Positions 9,243 through 18,177 of a stretch of DNA of 64,000 nt are shown here, in pieces (within the stretch, counting starts at the first letter, position 1; each line of letters opens with the position of its first letter). A program made the position numbers and the translations under genes. The notes under the pieces were generated by a model. The model saw nothing but the letters and a program-made list of their open reading frames with translations, made no database searches and was not told the origin of the DNA. The stretch comes from Ohtaekwangia sp966211525 (GTDB taxonomy: Bacteria > Bacteroidota > Bacteroidia > Cytophagales > Cyclobacteriaceae), in NCBI GenBank assembly GCA_966211525.1, contig CBIHOZ010000013.1, positions 6,081-70,080 on the forward strand, in the 5' to 3' direction.

Positions 9243-10940
9243 ATGAAAAAATTAACAACCCCTAAATATATACCGGTGATCACACGCTTGTCAGGCTTAA
9301 TGATAATGATCGGAGCATTTTCTGTTTCATCATTCGCACAACAAACCAATGACTGGGAAGGTGATGGTGAGATCGAGTCCATGGAGATCGAGATTGTAAA
9401 AGACCGACAGATCACCCTGCCGAAAGCCAGTCGTAACTTTGACAAGATACCACCGAAGCCATCGGAGACATCCATCAAAGCTCCAGTAACTTATGATTTT
9501 CGTTCGTTCAGTTTCCAGGCTCCGCAGATCAACCCGGTCGTACGTCCGCTGAAGTTAAAGCCAGAGAACCCATCCGATATATATGCAGGCTTTCTTCGTA
9601 TAGGCTATGGTAATTATGCATCGCCTTTACTCGAAGGGTATATCAACAACAAGCGCGACAAAAATAAACTATACGGTGCACGGTTCTATCACCACAGCTC
9701 GGGCAAAGGTCCGGTAGATGGCAAGAACTCCGGCAGCGGTAACACAAGTCTTTCAGTATACGGCCGCTCGCTCAGCGATGCACTGGCGCTTTCCGGAAAT
9801 ATAGGCTTCGAAAACAGAACCACTCACTTCTATGGTTATCCGCAAGGCGAACCAGTGGGTAAAGATTCACTCAAGCAATCGTTCAACCTGATCAAGTTAG
9901 GAGGGGAGCTGACAAATTCCAGGAACTCAGACTTCTCCTATAAATTAGGAGCAAACTTCAGTTACCTCGCAGACAAATATGATGCACGCGAATCGGAAGT
10001 TGGACTTGCATTTAAATCCGGTTATGAAATTGATGATGACTCCCGTATCGATCTCAAAGCAGACTATACCGTGATCAGTCGTAAAGACAGCCAGGTAGAT
10101 GCGAAAGCAAGAAGTCTCTTTACCGTAGCACCTTCCTTTGAATTTTTACCGATTGAAGACCTGAAGCTGAGCATCGGGTTGATCGCTGCGTTTGAGAATG
10201 ATACTATAGATTCCAAGAGTGTACACGTATACCCGAACTTCAAGGCAACGTATCCGCTTAGTCCTTCCGTGGATGCGGTCGGCTATATCAGCGGAGGTAT
10301 GGATAAAGTATCATTGCAGTCATTGTCCAACGAAAACCTGTGGCTGGCACCGAACGTTGCTGTCTTCCATACCAACCGTGTACTTGACTTCGGTGCTGGT
10401 CTGAACGCACGCCTCGGTAACAAAGTATCGGCACATGCAGGGTTGTCAACTACACTTCTCAAGAACTGGTACTCGTATGTAAACCGTCCGGAAGATCCAT
10501 CGAAGTTTGTTACAGTATATGATCGCGGTACCGTGAGACGCAACAACCTATATGTAGCGTTGAGCTATGTACAATCTGAACTTGCCAAGTTTATGGTGCG
10601 TGGAGATTTTTACGGATATGATGCCGATGATCTCTCCGAAGTATGGCATCGCCCTACTACCAAACTTACCGCGAACGCATCGATCAATGTATACCAGAAG
10701 CTGATCTTTACGGCAGACATTATAGCGCAGGGTGGTATGAAGGCACTTGATCCCGAGACAGGTGCTACTGTAAAACTGGATGGAGCTTTCGACCTGAACT
10801 TCAAGGCAGAATATTTATTCTCTCCGAGTTTCTCTGCTTTTGTTCAACTGAACAACATCACATCAAACAAGTACCCGGTATTTTTGAATTATCCCGTGCG
10901 TGGATTTCAGGCACTGGCTGGTATAACCTGGAGCTTCTAG
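9243..10940 (+). CDS. Outer-membrane beta-barrel protein, TonB-receptor-like barrel
   Basis: About 565 residues. I choose the ATG at 9243 (MKKLTTPKY), not an in-frame TTG at 9219, because it directly precedes a good signal peptide that ends near SSFAQ. The mature part shows alternating hydrophobic/polar beta strands typical of a barrel. It ends in GFQALAGITWSF, a terminal-Phe strand used as an outer-membrane insertion signal. No plug domain or TonB box is evident, so it resembles the barrel half of TonB receptors rather than a full receptor. It follows the large TPR gene and is followed by a strong terminator. Confidence 0.82.
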   Translation: MKKLTTPKYIPVITRLSGLMIMIGAFSVSSFAQQTNDWEGDGEIESMEIEIVKDRQITLPKASRNFDKIPPKPSETSIKAPVTYDFRSFSFQAPQINPVVRPLKLKPENPSDIYAGFLRIGYGNYASPLLEGYINNKRDKNKLYGARFYHHSSGKGPVDGKNSGSGNTSLSVYGRSLSDALALSGNIGFENRTTHFYGYPQGEPVGKDSLKQSFNLIKLGGELTNSRNSDFSYKLGANFSYLADKYDARESEVGLAFKSGYEIDDDSRIDLKADYTVISRKDSQVDAKARSLFTVAPSFEFLPIEDLKLSIGLIAAFENDTIDSKSVHVYPNFKATYPLSPSVDAVGYISGGMDKVSLQSLSNENLWLAPNVAVFHTNRVLDFGAGLNARLGNKVSAHAGLSTTLLKNWYSYVNRPEDPSKFVTVYDRGTVRRNNLYVALSYVQSELAKFMVRGDFYGYDADDLSEVWHRPTTKLTANASINVYQKLIFTADIIAQGGMKALDPETGATVKLDGAFDLNFKAEYLFSPSFSAFVQLNNITSNKYPVFLNYPVRGFQALAGITWSF

Positions 10941-10969
10941 TATCGACAAAGTTACCCGTAGTTATAGAG

Positions 10970-11012
10970 GGGGATGAGGTATATATATAGTGTCTCATCC
11001 CCTTTATTTTTT
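10970..11012 (+). terminator. Rho-independent terminator
   Basis: A perfect 9-bp stem, GGGGATGAG (10970-10978) pairing with CTCATCCCC (10994-11002), has a 15-nt AT-rich loop and is followed by TTTATTTTTT. It lies 30 bp after the barrel gene stop and closes the TPR/barrel transcription unit. Confidence 0.85.
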
Positions 11013-11121
11013 AGGCTTGCGAACATGCCAGTATAGCGATGATCGGGTACATAGCAGGGTGTAAGTATACCCATAATCATACCCCGCAGACCTGTGTGGA
11101 TAACGATAACCGGCACGCCCC

Positions 11122-11152
11122 TTTGTATAGGTCAAAATTTAGCTTATTTTTG
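11122..11152 (+). promoter_or_regulatory. Bacteroidota sigma-A promoter
   Basis: TTTG (11122-11125), exactly 19 bp, then TATTTTTG (11145-11152) matches the Bacteroidota -33/-7 consensus TTTG-N19-TAnnTTTG. It sits about 40 bp before the SPOR gene start, giving a short leader. Confidence 0.75.
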
Positions 11153-11190
11153 TATAATGACCTTTTTCTTAAAACCCTAACACAGCGCTC

Positions 11191-11988
11191 ATGGCCAGAA
11201 GAAAAAAGCAAGACGAAGAAGAACAGGAGAATATAAATAACGAATCGGATGACAGCTTTGGTCTTCCTGAAGTGGAGTATCAACCGCTAAACCGGGAAGA
11301 ACCTCCGACAACTACTGTTGAGACAGAGACAACAACAACCTATACTTCATCAACATCAACACCAGAGCCTGAGCCGGAACCAGAACCGGTTCGCGAAGAG
11401 TATGTTGAGCGAGAAGAAGAAGAGGTGATCGAAGATCCGCAGTATAATGATCCGCAGCCATCGTATGTAGAGGAAGATGAAGAGTCTTCACCGATATGGC
11501 CCAAGGTATTAATCGTTATCCTGGTGTTGGCAGTTGCCGGTGCTATTGGTTATTATTTTGCTTTCTATCGTCCGGAGCAACTCGCGAAGGAAGAGCGTGC
11601 AAGACAAGAGCAACGCGATCGCGATGCTGAAGCTGCACGTAAAAAAGCTGAAGCAGACGCTGCGTTAGCACGTGAAGAAGACGAAAAGAGACGTGCTGAT
11701 TCATTGGCAAATCTTAAACCGGCTGTCGGTACCATCGAGGCACTAAGTGAGCGCACCGGACGTTATTATGTGGTGGTAGCCAGTGCTATAGATGATGATC
11801 TGATTCATGATCACGCAGTGAAACTGAGCAAGGCAGGCGTAACCTGCTGGATTATACCTCCGTTCGGTAAAACCAAATTCAGTCGTCTTGCTGTTGACTA
11901 CAAAGACAACTACGCAGATGCACAGGCAACTGCCGATGGCATGAAAGGCGGAGATTACGGGAACGAAATTTGGGTAGTGAAGTACTAA
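11191..11988 (+). CDS. Membrane-anchored SPOR-domain protein
   Basis: A 265-aa protein. An acidic, Pro/Thr/Glu-rich cytoplasmic N-terminus (about 1-105) leads to one transmembrane helix (WPKVLIVILVLAVAGAIGYY, about 107-126). A charged Arg/Glu/Ala coiled-coil follows, then a C-terminal SPOR domain from about 185 (RYYVVVASA to IWVVKY). SPOR domains bind denuded septal peptidoglycan, so a role in division or wall remodelling is likely. The topology is that of FtsN-like proteins. A clear promoter lies upstream, and tonB follows after 16 bp in the same operon. Confidence 0.9.
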   Translation: MARRKKQDEEEQENINNESDDSFGLPEVEYQPLNREEPPTTTVETETTTTYTSSTSTPEPEPEPEPVREEYVEREEEEVIEDPQYNDPQPSYVEEDEESSPIWPKVLIVILVLAVAGAIGYYFAFYRPEQLAKEERARQEQRDRDAEAARKKAEADAALAREEDEKRRADSLANLKPAVGTIEALSERTGRYYVVVASAIDDDLIHDHAVKLSKAGVTCWIIPPFGKTKFSRLAVDYKDNYADAQATADGMKGGDYGNEIWVVKY

Positions 11989-12004
11989 CAAAACAGATAT
12001 ACAC

Positions 12005-12916
12005 ATGACGGACCAGCAGGTAAAGCATAATGAACGTTTAGCCCTTCTTACATCGGTAGGGATACACGCAGCTGCTTTTCTGCTGATGTTCTTCATTGTG
12101 GTTTGGCGCCCGATGAACCCTCCGCCCGGAGAGTATGGCGTTGAACTAAACTTTGGTCTTGATACCGAAGGCTACGGTGATGTACAACCGGAGAGCCCGG
12201 TAGGTTCCGGTGGCACGCAACAGGAAGAGCCACAGAAGAGTGAACCACAATCCACACCTCCCCAACAAACACCACCTCCGGCAGAAGAAGATAAAATGCT
12301 CACCACCGATGAGGAGGATGCGCCTGTTATAGAGGAGAAGAAAAAAGAGGAGAAGAAGGTTGAGGTAAAGAAAGAAGAACCGAAGACCGAACCAACCAAG
12401 GTAATCGAGAAACCGAAAGAGACTCCGAAGAAGCAGGAGGAGCAACCGAAGAAGGAAGAACCCAAAGCGGTATATAACCCGAATGCTCAGAAGACGGAAT
12501 CATCCAACAAAACCTCGGAAGGTAAAGCAGGTCAGCCCGGAAACCACGGTGATGATAAAGGTAAAGTAGGCGACAAGGGAAATCCGGAAGGAACGCTTGA
12601 CTCGAAAGCATTATACGGTACACCCGGTGGAGGTGGCGGTAATGGAACAGGCTCCAGTCTTGCTTTGGCAGGATGGGAGTGGGATGAAGTGCCGCGCCCG
12701 CAGGTTCCGAATAATGAAAATGGTCAGATCGTTTTCGAGATTGTCGTTAACGCAGATGGTGAACTTGAAAAGATTACCATTACTGAAAACAGCCTGAGCG
12801 CAGAAGCTGCACGAGCGTGTAGACGTACCGTTGAACAACTCACGTTCACTCGTACTGGGACCAATGTTCCTACTCTTTCCACGGGAAAAATTACTTTTAG
12901 AGTTCGATCCAAGTAG
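12005..12916 (+). CDS. tonB: TonB-family energy transducer
   Basis: A 303-aa protein with a short cytoplasmic start and one N-terminal membrane anchor (SVGIHAAAFLLMFFIVV, about 17-33). A long Pro/Glu/Lys periplasmic spacer (about 60-165), a Gly-rich segment and a C-terminal TonB-like domain (about 215-303; GQIVFEIVVNADGELEKI) follow. TonB carries proton-motive force to outer-membrane receptors. No exbB or exbD is in the window, so its partners must be elsewhere, or it serves an upstream exbBD that has separated. Two TonB-dependent receptors occur near 51-57 kb, but they are distant and nothing links them directly. Confidence 0.88.
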   Translation: MTDQQVKHNERLALLTSVGIHAAAFLLMFFIVVWRPMNPPPGEYGVELNFGLDTEGYGDVQPESPVGSGGTQQEEPQKSEPQSTPPQQTPPPAEEDKMLTTDEEDAPVIEEKKKEEKKVEVKKEEPKTEPTKVIEKPKETPKKQEEQPKKEEPKAVYNPNAQKTESSNKTSEGKAGQPGNHGDDKGKVGDKGNPEGTLDSKALYGTPGGGGGNGTGSSLALAGWEWDEVPRPQVPNNENGQIVFEIVVNADGELEKITITENSLSAEAARACRRTVEQLTFTRTGTNVPTLSTGKITFRVRSK

Positions 12917-12928
12917 TCTCTGATTCTT

Positions 12929-13135
12929 ATGACAAACCGCTACGTTGAGTTTGTGCAGGATGTACTCATCACCGTGCACGCCAATATACGCGACCTGAAA
13001 GAACGCAGAAACTTTGCTGATCCTGAAGAGCTTACACACATCGAAGCAAAACTGTTAGCCTATAACGAAATGCTTTCTATACTTCGCTCGAGTGCCGATG
13101 ATGCTGGTCTCGATCGTAAAGAGTTAGGTTTATAA
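12929..13135 (+). CDS. Small conserved helical protein, function unknown
   Basis: 68 aa, beginning MTNRYVEFVQDV, predicted to be two long amphipathic helices with Glu/Leu heptads. It starts 12 bp after tonB and so belongs to the same transcript. There is no signal peptide or membrane segment. I do not recognise a family. Confidence 0.6.
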   Translation: MTNRYVEFVQDVLITVHANIRDLKERRNFADPEELTHIEAKLLAYNEMLSILRSSADDAGLDRKELGL

Positions 13136-13140
13136 TTTTG

Positions 13141-13383
13141 TCAACGCGTTAACCGCACAATCTCAATTTCACCGATAGCACGATCGCCAATCGCCACAAC
13201 ATCCACCTCGGTAATTTTTCCTTTATACTTCGCACCATTCGATAGCATCACGATCAACTCCTGATCGGGTTGAGGAACATCTTTTACTGCAATAGCAACA
13301 CGGCAACGCACGGAGCGGTTGTCCAGAAACTGCTCATCCATGGCTTTGTTTTCCAACTGGTAATAGTTCATATAATACAGCAA
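13141..13383 (-). CDS. Small conserved protein, function unknown
   Basis: 80 aa on the minus strand, convergent with the small helical gene (5-bp gap). The C-terminal half (VMLSNGAKYKGKITEVD onward) looks like a small beta-barrel with Gly turns. An internal Met at residue 5 or 15 could be the true start, since the first residues (MLYYMNYYQ) are odd. No family is recognised. It is divergent from the gene at 13568. Confidence 0.55.
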   Translation of the reverse strand: MLYYMNYYQLENKAMDEQFLDNRSVRCRVAIAVKDVPQPDQELIVMLSNGAKYKGKITEVDVVAIGDRAIGEIEIVRLTR

Positions 13384-13567
13384 TAGTAATCAACCGCAGG
13401 CGTATATCACAAGCGTTGTGTAAGAGATACACAATGGGCGGTTTTATCGATTATTAAACCTTTTTGGTCGAAAAGATTGTCACCGGCATCGTTTTTTTTG
13501 ATGAGCGGGGGTAGAAAGTGGGGTATCGTACGTTGTAACACAATAACTTTACTGCTGTCGAACAGAT

Positions 13568-13918
13568 ATGAGAAGTGAGATGATGATTGAGACGTTGCGC
13601 CCAGATGGCAAGAAAGGCGTGGTAATGACGGAGGCACACTACAAGATGTTGTCGTCCTACATATTAGCGGCCCTTGATACCGAAGAGCCCTTTACGCTAA
13701 ACCGTTTGCTGGAGAAAGTACTGGAAGATTTTACAGAGACCATTGATAGCGACATTAACTGGTATGTGCTGCAGGTAAAACTCGACCTCGAAGCACGCGG
13801 CTTTATACGCACCATTACACCAGCCTATAAAAAGCGACTCTTCCTGCTGAAGTTAACACGCCAGGGACAAAAACAATTGCAGCGCCAGAAACTCATGGCC
13901 GATTGGTCGGCTGAATAA
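13568..13918 (+). CDS. Conserved hypothetical protein, winged-helix-like
   Basis: 116 aa, no signal. The pattern of helices (HYKMLSSYILAALD, FTLNRLLEKVLEDF) followed by VLQVKLDLEARGFIRTI and the basic tail FLLKLTRQGQKQLQRQK resembles a small winged helix with a recognition helix, but no precise family is recognised. Later Met codons (residues 5 or 6) are possible starts. It stands alone, 62 bp before the NrtR-like gene. Confidence 0.6.
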   Translation: MRSEMMIETLRPDGKKGVVMTEAHYKMLSSYILAALDTEEPFTLNRLLEKVLEDFTETIDSDINWYVLQVKLDLEARGFIRTITPAYKKRLFLLKLTRQGQKQLQRQKLMADWSAE

Positions 13919-13980
13919 GCGATCGTTCTTGTAGCGGCTATATTTGTTTCCCTTCCTAAAATTGCTTCTCTTTATGCAGC

Positions 13981-14664
13981 ATGAAGCAATCCATCAAAGT
14001 ATCTGTTGATGCCGTTGTTTTTGGATACGACCAGGAACAGGATATTTCTATTCTTCTTATCAAACGAAAGTTCGAACCCTTTCAGAAATTCTGGGCCCTT
14101 CCCGGAGGCCTCGTGAAAGACGAAGAGTCTCTTGAAGATGCCGTAAGACGCGAACTCAAAGAAGAAGCCGGTATAGATGTAAATTACCTTGAACAATTAT
14201 ATTCTTTCGGTAAACCCGATCGTGATCCGCGCAATCGTGTAGTGTCTGTTGCCTACTTCGGCCTCGTGCGCCCTGCCGATTACCAGTTGTCTGCCGAAAC
14301 GGATGCAGAAGATGTAGCGTGGTTTAGTATCAAGAAACTGCCGCGACTCGCATTCGATCACAAAACTATATTGGATATGGCCATCAAACGACTCCGTGGC
14401 AAACTTGCCTACGAGCCGATTGGCTTTGAGTTGCTCGATAAAAAATTCCCGTTCTCCGACCTGGAGAAACTCTATCAGATTCTGCTCGACCGAGAGCTCG
14501 ACCGCAGAAATTTCAAGAAGAAAATTATGAGCTACGGCTTCCTGGAAGAACTGGACGAAATCGTTCAGAAGAAATCCGGACGGCCTGCCAGATTGTTTCA
14601 GTTCAATAAAAAGAAGTATTTCGAGCTGAAAGAGAAGGGCTATAATTTTGATATTTTCTTCTGA
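13981..14664 (+). CDS. nrtR: NrtR-like Nudix-winged-helix transcriptional regulator
   Basis: 227 aa. The N-terminal Nudix domain (about 5-135) has an intact Nudix box: GLVKDEE, then seven residues, then RELKEEAGI. The C-terminal part (about 150-227) has a winged-helix pattern ending KKYFELKEKGYNFDIFF, the usual tail of NrtR/AraR-type regulators. NrtR family members sense ADP-ribose or related NAD metabolites and repress NAD synthesis and salvage genes. The next genes are exactly that, so the assignment is well supported by context. Many NrtR proteins have degenerate Nudix boxes, and the intact box here leaves open residual hydrolase activity. It probably binds the inverted repeat at 14696-14746. 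Confidence 0.85.
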   Translation: MKQSIKVSVDAVVFGYDQEQDISILLIKRKFEPFQKFWALPGGLVKDEESLEDAVRRELKEEAGIDVNYLEQLYSFGKPDRDPRNRVVSVAYFGLVRPADYQLSAETDAEDVAWFSIKKLPRLAFDHKTILDMAIKRLRGKLAYEPIGFELLDKKFPFSDLEKLYQILLDRELDRRNFKKKIMSYGFLEELDEIVQKKSGRPARLFQFNKKKYFELKEKGYNFDIFF

Positions 14665-14695
14665 TAACCAGTTGATTATATAGTTAATGTAAAAA

Positions 14696-14746
14696 ATACG
14701 CAAATTAAATGTGTGATGCGCTAACCTTATGAGTACATTTGCGTAT
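14696..14746. promoter_or_regulatory. Inverted-repeat operator pair overlapping a -7 box
   Basis: ATACGCAAAT (14696-14705) and ATTTGCGTAT (14737-14746) are a perfect 10-bp inverted repeat whose half-site centres are 41 bp apart, about four helical turns. The right arm overlaps TACATTTG (14734-14741), a match to the TAnnTTTG -7 box for the downstream NAD genes. A bound regulator would therefore block the promoter. The natural candidate is the NrtR-like protein encoded just upstream. Confidence 0.6.
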
Positions 14747-14801
14747 ATAATACACAAATAGGAACATTTAGAACCTAAGACATTCAGTAATTATAAATCA
14801 T

Positions 14802-15701
14802 ATGAGTAAAATCGGAGTAATTATCGCGCGCTTTCAGTCACCTTACCTGCACGAAGGACACAAGAGCCTGGTGGAAGCAGTAAAGGTAAAGCACAACACC
14901 ACAGTGATCGTATTGGGAGTATCACCCGTGCGCGGAAGCAAAAGAAACCCGCTGGATTTTCAGACACGCGAACGAATGATCAAGAAAGTATATCCTGATG
15001 TAGTGGTGTTACCGTTGTCTGACCACCCGTTGGATACAAAATGGTCGCAGAACCTGGATACATTGCTGGCCAACACCTTTCCCGGATCAAGCTTTATACT
15101 CTACGGAAGTCGCGACAGCTTCAAGAGCTATTACTCCGGCAACAACGAGACTATAGAATTACCCGAGACCGGAAACTATAGCGCTACATTGATACGCGAA
15201 CAGATCAGCGATAAAGTAATGGACTCTGAAGAATTCAGAACCGGTATCATCTATGCATACTCCAATACATACCTGAAAGTATATCCTACGGTAGATATAG
15301 CAGTATTCAGAAATGATCGCACAGAATTACTGCTCGGCAGAAAAGACATCGATAACAAGTGGCGACTGCTGGGAGGTTTCTCTGATCCTACAGACGACAG
15401 TTACGAAGAAGCCGCAGCACGTGAACTCAGAGAAGAGTGCGGAGACATTGTAACAACACCCATGCAGTACGAAGGCTCCTTCCGTGTAGCCGACTGGCGA
15501 TACAAAAGCGAACAGGACAAGATCATCACCACACTTTTCTCAACCGACTATATAGAAGGCGAAGCACTGGGCAGCGATGATATAGCCGAAGTACGCTGGT
15601 TCACCCTTGAAACGATTCAGAAAATGATCGAAGCCGAACAAACCGCCCCCGAACACACCAAACATCTGAAAGTTCTATTAAACAAATATACCATGAAGTA
15701 G
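14802..15701 (+). CDS. nadM: Bifunctional NMN adenylyltransferase/Nudix protein (NadM-Nudix)
   Basis: 299 aa. The N-terminal nucleotidyltransferase domain (about 1-170) starts GVIIARFQSPYLHEGHKS, an [RFQ]...[HxGH]-type ATP-binding motif, and has the NYSATLIREQI (SxTxxR) motif. The C-terminal Nudix domain (about 180-299) has GGFSDPTDDSYEEAAARE and RELREECG. The usual Glu of GX5E is shifted or replaced by Asp, a variant I believe common in this fused family. The first domain would convert NMN + ATP to NAD, and the Nudix half would clean up ADP-ribose-type products. It is the first gene after the operator. The 85-bp gap to nadV shows no terminator. Confidence 0.9.
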   Translation: MSKIGVIIARFQSPYLHEGHKSLVEAVKVKHNTTVIVLGVSPVRGSKRNPLDFQTRERMIKKVYPDVVVLPLSDHPLDTKWSQNLDTLLANTFPGSSFILYGSRDSFKSYYSGNNETIELPETGNYSATLIREQISDKVMDSEEFRTGIIYAYSNTYLKVYPTVDIAVFRNDRTELLLGRKDIDNKWRLLGGFSDPTDDSYEEAAARELREECGDIVTTPMQYEGSFRVADWRYKSEQDKIITTLFSTDYIEGEALGSDDIAEVRWFTLETIQKMIEAEQTAPEHTKHLKVLLNKYTMK

Positions 15702-15786
15702 TCCTCACCAAACTCGAAGCACACGGCTCAAAGCTCGCAGCTTATCCAATCAGCGTAAAAATTTCCAAGTATCTAAATGAAGCACT

Positions 15787-17238
15787 ATGAAAACGAATCT
15801 TCTCTTACTCGCAGACGCTTACAAATATTCTCACTATAAATTATACTATCCGGGAACAACGAAGATATACTCTTACCTGGAGAGTCGCGGAGGGGTGTTT
15901 GATAACACCATGTTCTATGGATTGCAGTACTACCTCAAAGAATATCTGCAGGGACAGGCATTTACCAAAGCTGATCTCGATGAAGCAGAAGAACTGATGC
16001 ACGGTGTATTTGGAAGAAGTGATGTATTTAATCGCGCCAACTTTGAGTATATATTGAACCAACACGGAGGAAAGTTACCCGTAAAGATCAAGGCCGTTCC
16101 TGAAGGCACAACCGTACCGGTAAGCAATGTGCTGATGACGATCGAGAATACTGACCCGCGCTATTTCTGGCTCACGAACTTTCTGGAGACACTGTTGATG
16201 CAAGTATGGTACCCAAGTACAGTAGCCACTATATCGGCAACAATTCGAAATATAGTTGAACGGTATTTTGCCGAGACTGCCGATGATGCATCCGCTGCCG
16301 CGATAGACTTTGTACTAAACGACTTTGGTTTTAGAGGTGTAAGTTCAGTAGAAAGTGCAGGCCTCGGCGGATCAGCGCACCTGGTGAGTTTCATGGGAAG
16401 TGATACCGTGGAAGCTTCACGCTTTGCCAAACGATACTACGCAGCACAACAGGTATACGGATTATCCGTGCCTGCAACCGAACACTCCATTATGACGCTG
16501 TTAGGACAAGCCGGTGAAGCGAAAGTTTTCGACCACGTACTCAAAGCATATCCCGAAGGTATACTTTCCTGTGTGTCGGATTCCTACAATATATTCGATG
16601 CTGTTGGTGATCTGTGGGGCGGTAAATTCAGGGATGAGATTTTGCAACGCAACGGACGACTGGTAATAAGACCTGACTCCGGTGATCCTGAAAAAACATT
16701 GTTGAAAGTATATGATATACTCTTTGAGAAATTCGGCTTCACTGTAAACTCCAAAGGATATCGGGTACTGCCTTCACAGATAAGGGTTATACAAGGCGAT
16801 GGTATCAACCACGAATCTATACCACAGTTATATGAAAGTCTCAAGAGCAATGGTATATCTGCCGAGAACCTTGTGTTGGGAATGGGAGGAGCGTTGCTGC
16901 AGAAAATAAACCGCGATACCCAAAAGTTTGCACTGAAATGTTCATACGCAGAAGTAAACGGAGAAGCGGTAGATGTACAGAAAGCACCCGTAGAAATGAA
17001 TGAGACAGGCGAGATGATCAAGTCTTTCAAAACATCCAAAGCCGGTAAGCTGAAGCTCGTGCAGGAAGATGGTAAGTATAAAACCGTACGGCAGGGCGAA
17101 TCTGACAACGCCGATGTATTGCAGACGGTGTTTGAGAATGGAGTGATAACCCGGGAATATACTTTCGAAGACATCCGCGCACGCGCAAAACAATCACGCG
17201 AAAGCGAACAAAAGAAACTCGCCTTGACTATAAATTGA
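15787..17238 (+). CDS. nadV: Nicotinamide phosphoribosyltransferase (NAMPT/NadV)
   Basis: 483 aa, close to the family norm of about 460-490. Diagnostic motifs include DAYKYSHYKLYYPGTT at the N-terminus, FGFRGVSSVESAGLGGSAHL, the active-site His in ATEHSIM, and RPDSGDP, which binds the phosphoribosyl/diphosphate. It makes NMN from nicotinamide and PRPP, recycling nicotinamide released by NAD-consuming enzymes. NadM upstream then makes NAD, and the PRPP-synthetase homologue immediately downstream (15-bp gap) could supply PRPP. An alternative reading as an ADP-ribose-pyrophosphate-using transferase is discussed in the findings. Confidence 0.94.
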   Translation: MKTNLLLLADAYKYSHYKLYYPGTTKIYSYLESRGGVFDNTMFYGLQYYLKEYLQGQAFTKADLDEAEELMHGVFGRSDVFNRANFEYILNQHGGKLPVKIKAVPEGTTVPVSNVLMTIENTDPRYFWLTNFLETLLMQVWYPSTVATISATIRNIVERYFAETADDASAAAIDFVLNDFGFRGVSSVESAGLGGSAHLVSFMGSDTVEASRFAKRYYAAQQVYGLSVPATEHSIMTLLGQAGEAKVFDHVLKAYPEGILSCVSDSYNIFDAVGDLWGGKFRDEILQRNGRLVIRPDSGDPEKTLLKVYDILFEKFGFTVNSKGYRVLPSQIRVIQGDGINHESIPQLYESLKSNGISAENLVLGMGGALLQKINRDTQKFALKCSYAEVNGEAVDVQKAPVEMNETGEMIKSFKTSKAGKLKLVQEDGKYKTVRQGESDNADVLQTVFENGVITREYTFEDIRARAKQSRESEQKKLALTIN

Positions 17239-17253
17239 TTATCATTGCTGTCC

Positions 17254-18177
17254 ATGGAAAACTCAATCAAAATCTACGCTACTCCCTCGGCTGTCTCACT
17301 TGGCAAAAAGATAGCTGCACAGTTACAATTGCCGCTTCACCAGGTGCACACCGAAAAATTTTCAGATGGTGAATTGTTTGTGAGGTTCAATGAAAGTGTA
17401 CGCGGGCAAACCGTATTTCTCATCAGCAAGGTAAATATGCCGTATGAGAATTTCTTTGAGATGCTGATGACGGTTGATGCAGCAAGACGATCATCGGCAC
17501 GTGAAGTGGTGCTGGTGATACCGTACCTGCCACACAGCCGGCAGGAGCGGAGAGATGGTCAGCGTACTTCCATCTCCTCGCGCATGGTAGCCGACATCAT
17601 TCAGCTGATGGGTGCTGACCGCATCATTACACTCGACCTGCATACCAACGCGATTGAAGGATTTTACAAAGTACCGCTCGATCCATTGTCGTCCCTGCGG
17701 TTGTTTGTAGATCATATCCGGGATTGCAAGCGCGAACATCTTTGCCTGTGCAGTCCGGATTTCGGTGGCATCAAACGCATCAAGCAGTATAAAAAACATC
17801 TGGACGCTGAGATGGTTGTTATCAACAAGGAACGTCTCAAAGCAAACCAGGTAGCACACATGGAAATCATCGGTGATGTAAAAGGACGCAACGTTATCAT
17901 CATTGACGATCTTGTGGATACTGCCGGAACACTTTGCAAGGCAGCTGATCTTTTGATGGAACACGGAGCCGAATCAGTTTGTGCGTATTGCACACACGGT
18001 ATATTAAGCGGATCGGCATTGAAGAATCTCGAACAGTCAAGAATTGAGAAACTATATATATCTGATACCGTGGTGGAAGAACTCGATCATCCGAAGATAG
18101 AAATAGTAAGTTGTGCCGAGCTGCTTGCCAAAGCGATGGAGAACCTGATTAACAATAAAAGTTTAAGCCAGATATGA
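17254..18177 (+). CDS. prs: Ribose-phosphate pyrophosphokinase homologue
   Basis: 307 aa from the ATG at 17254 (MENSIKIYA); an in-frame TTG 9 bp upstream is less likely. Motifs are FSDGELFVRF, the ATP-binding/catalytic loop HSRQERRDGQRTSISS, DLHTNAIEGF and the PRPP loop IIIDDLVDTAGTL. Canonical function is ATP + ribose-5-phosphate to PRPP. Placement between nadV and ADP-ribose-related genes suggests a dedicated paralogue feeding nicotinamide salvage rather than the housekeeping enzyme. The loop differs from the common RQDRK version (RQERR), so substrate specificity deserves caution. The stop overlaps the next start as ATGA. Confidence 0.9.
   Translation: MENSIKIYATPSAVSLGKKIAAQLQLPLHQVHTEKFSDGELFVRFNESVRGQTVFLISKVNMPYENFFEMLMTVDAARRSSAREVVLVIPYLPHSRQERRDGQRTSISSRMVADIIQLMGADRIITLDLHTNAIEGFYKVPLDPLSSLRLFVDHIRDCKREHLCLCSPDFGGIKRIKQYKKHLDAEMVVINKERLKANQVAHMEIIGDVKGRNVIIIDDLVDTAGTLCKAADLLMEHGAESVCAYCTHGILSGSALKNLEQSRIEKLYISDTVVEELDHPKIEIVSCAELLAKAMENLINNKSLSQI

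Noticed and set aside
12146..12623. Long minus-strand open frames opposite tonB
   Set aside because: They are the reverse of the Pro/Glu/Lys-rich spacer. The low-complexity Leu/Ser/Phe products are artefacts of codon bias there.
13407..13639. Minus-strand frames opposite the gene at 13568
   Set aside because: They overlap a better plus-strand gene, use odd codons and lack a plausible start.
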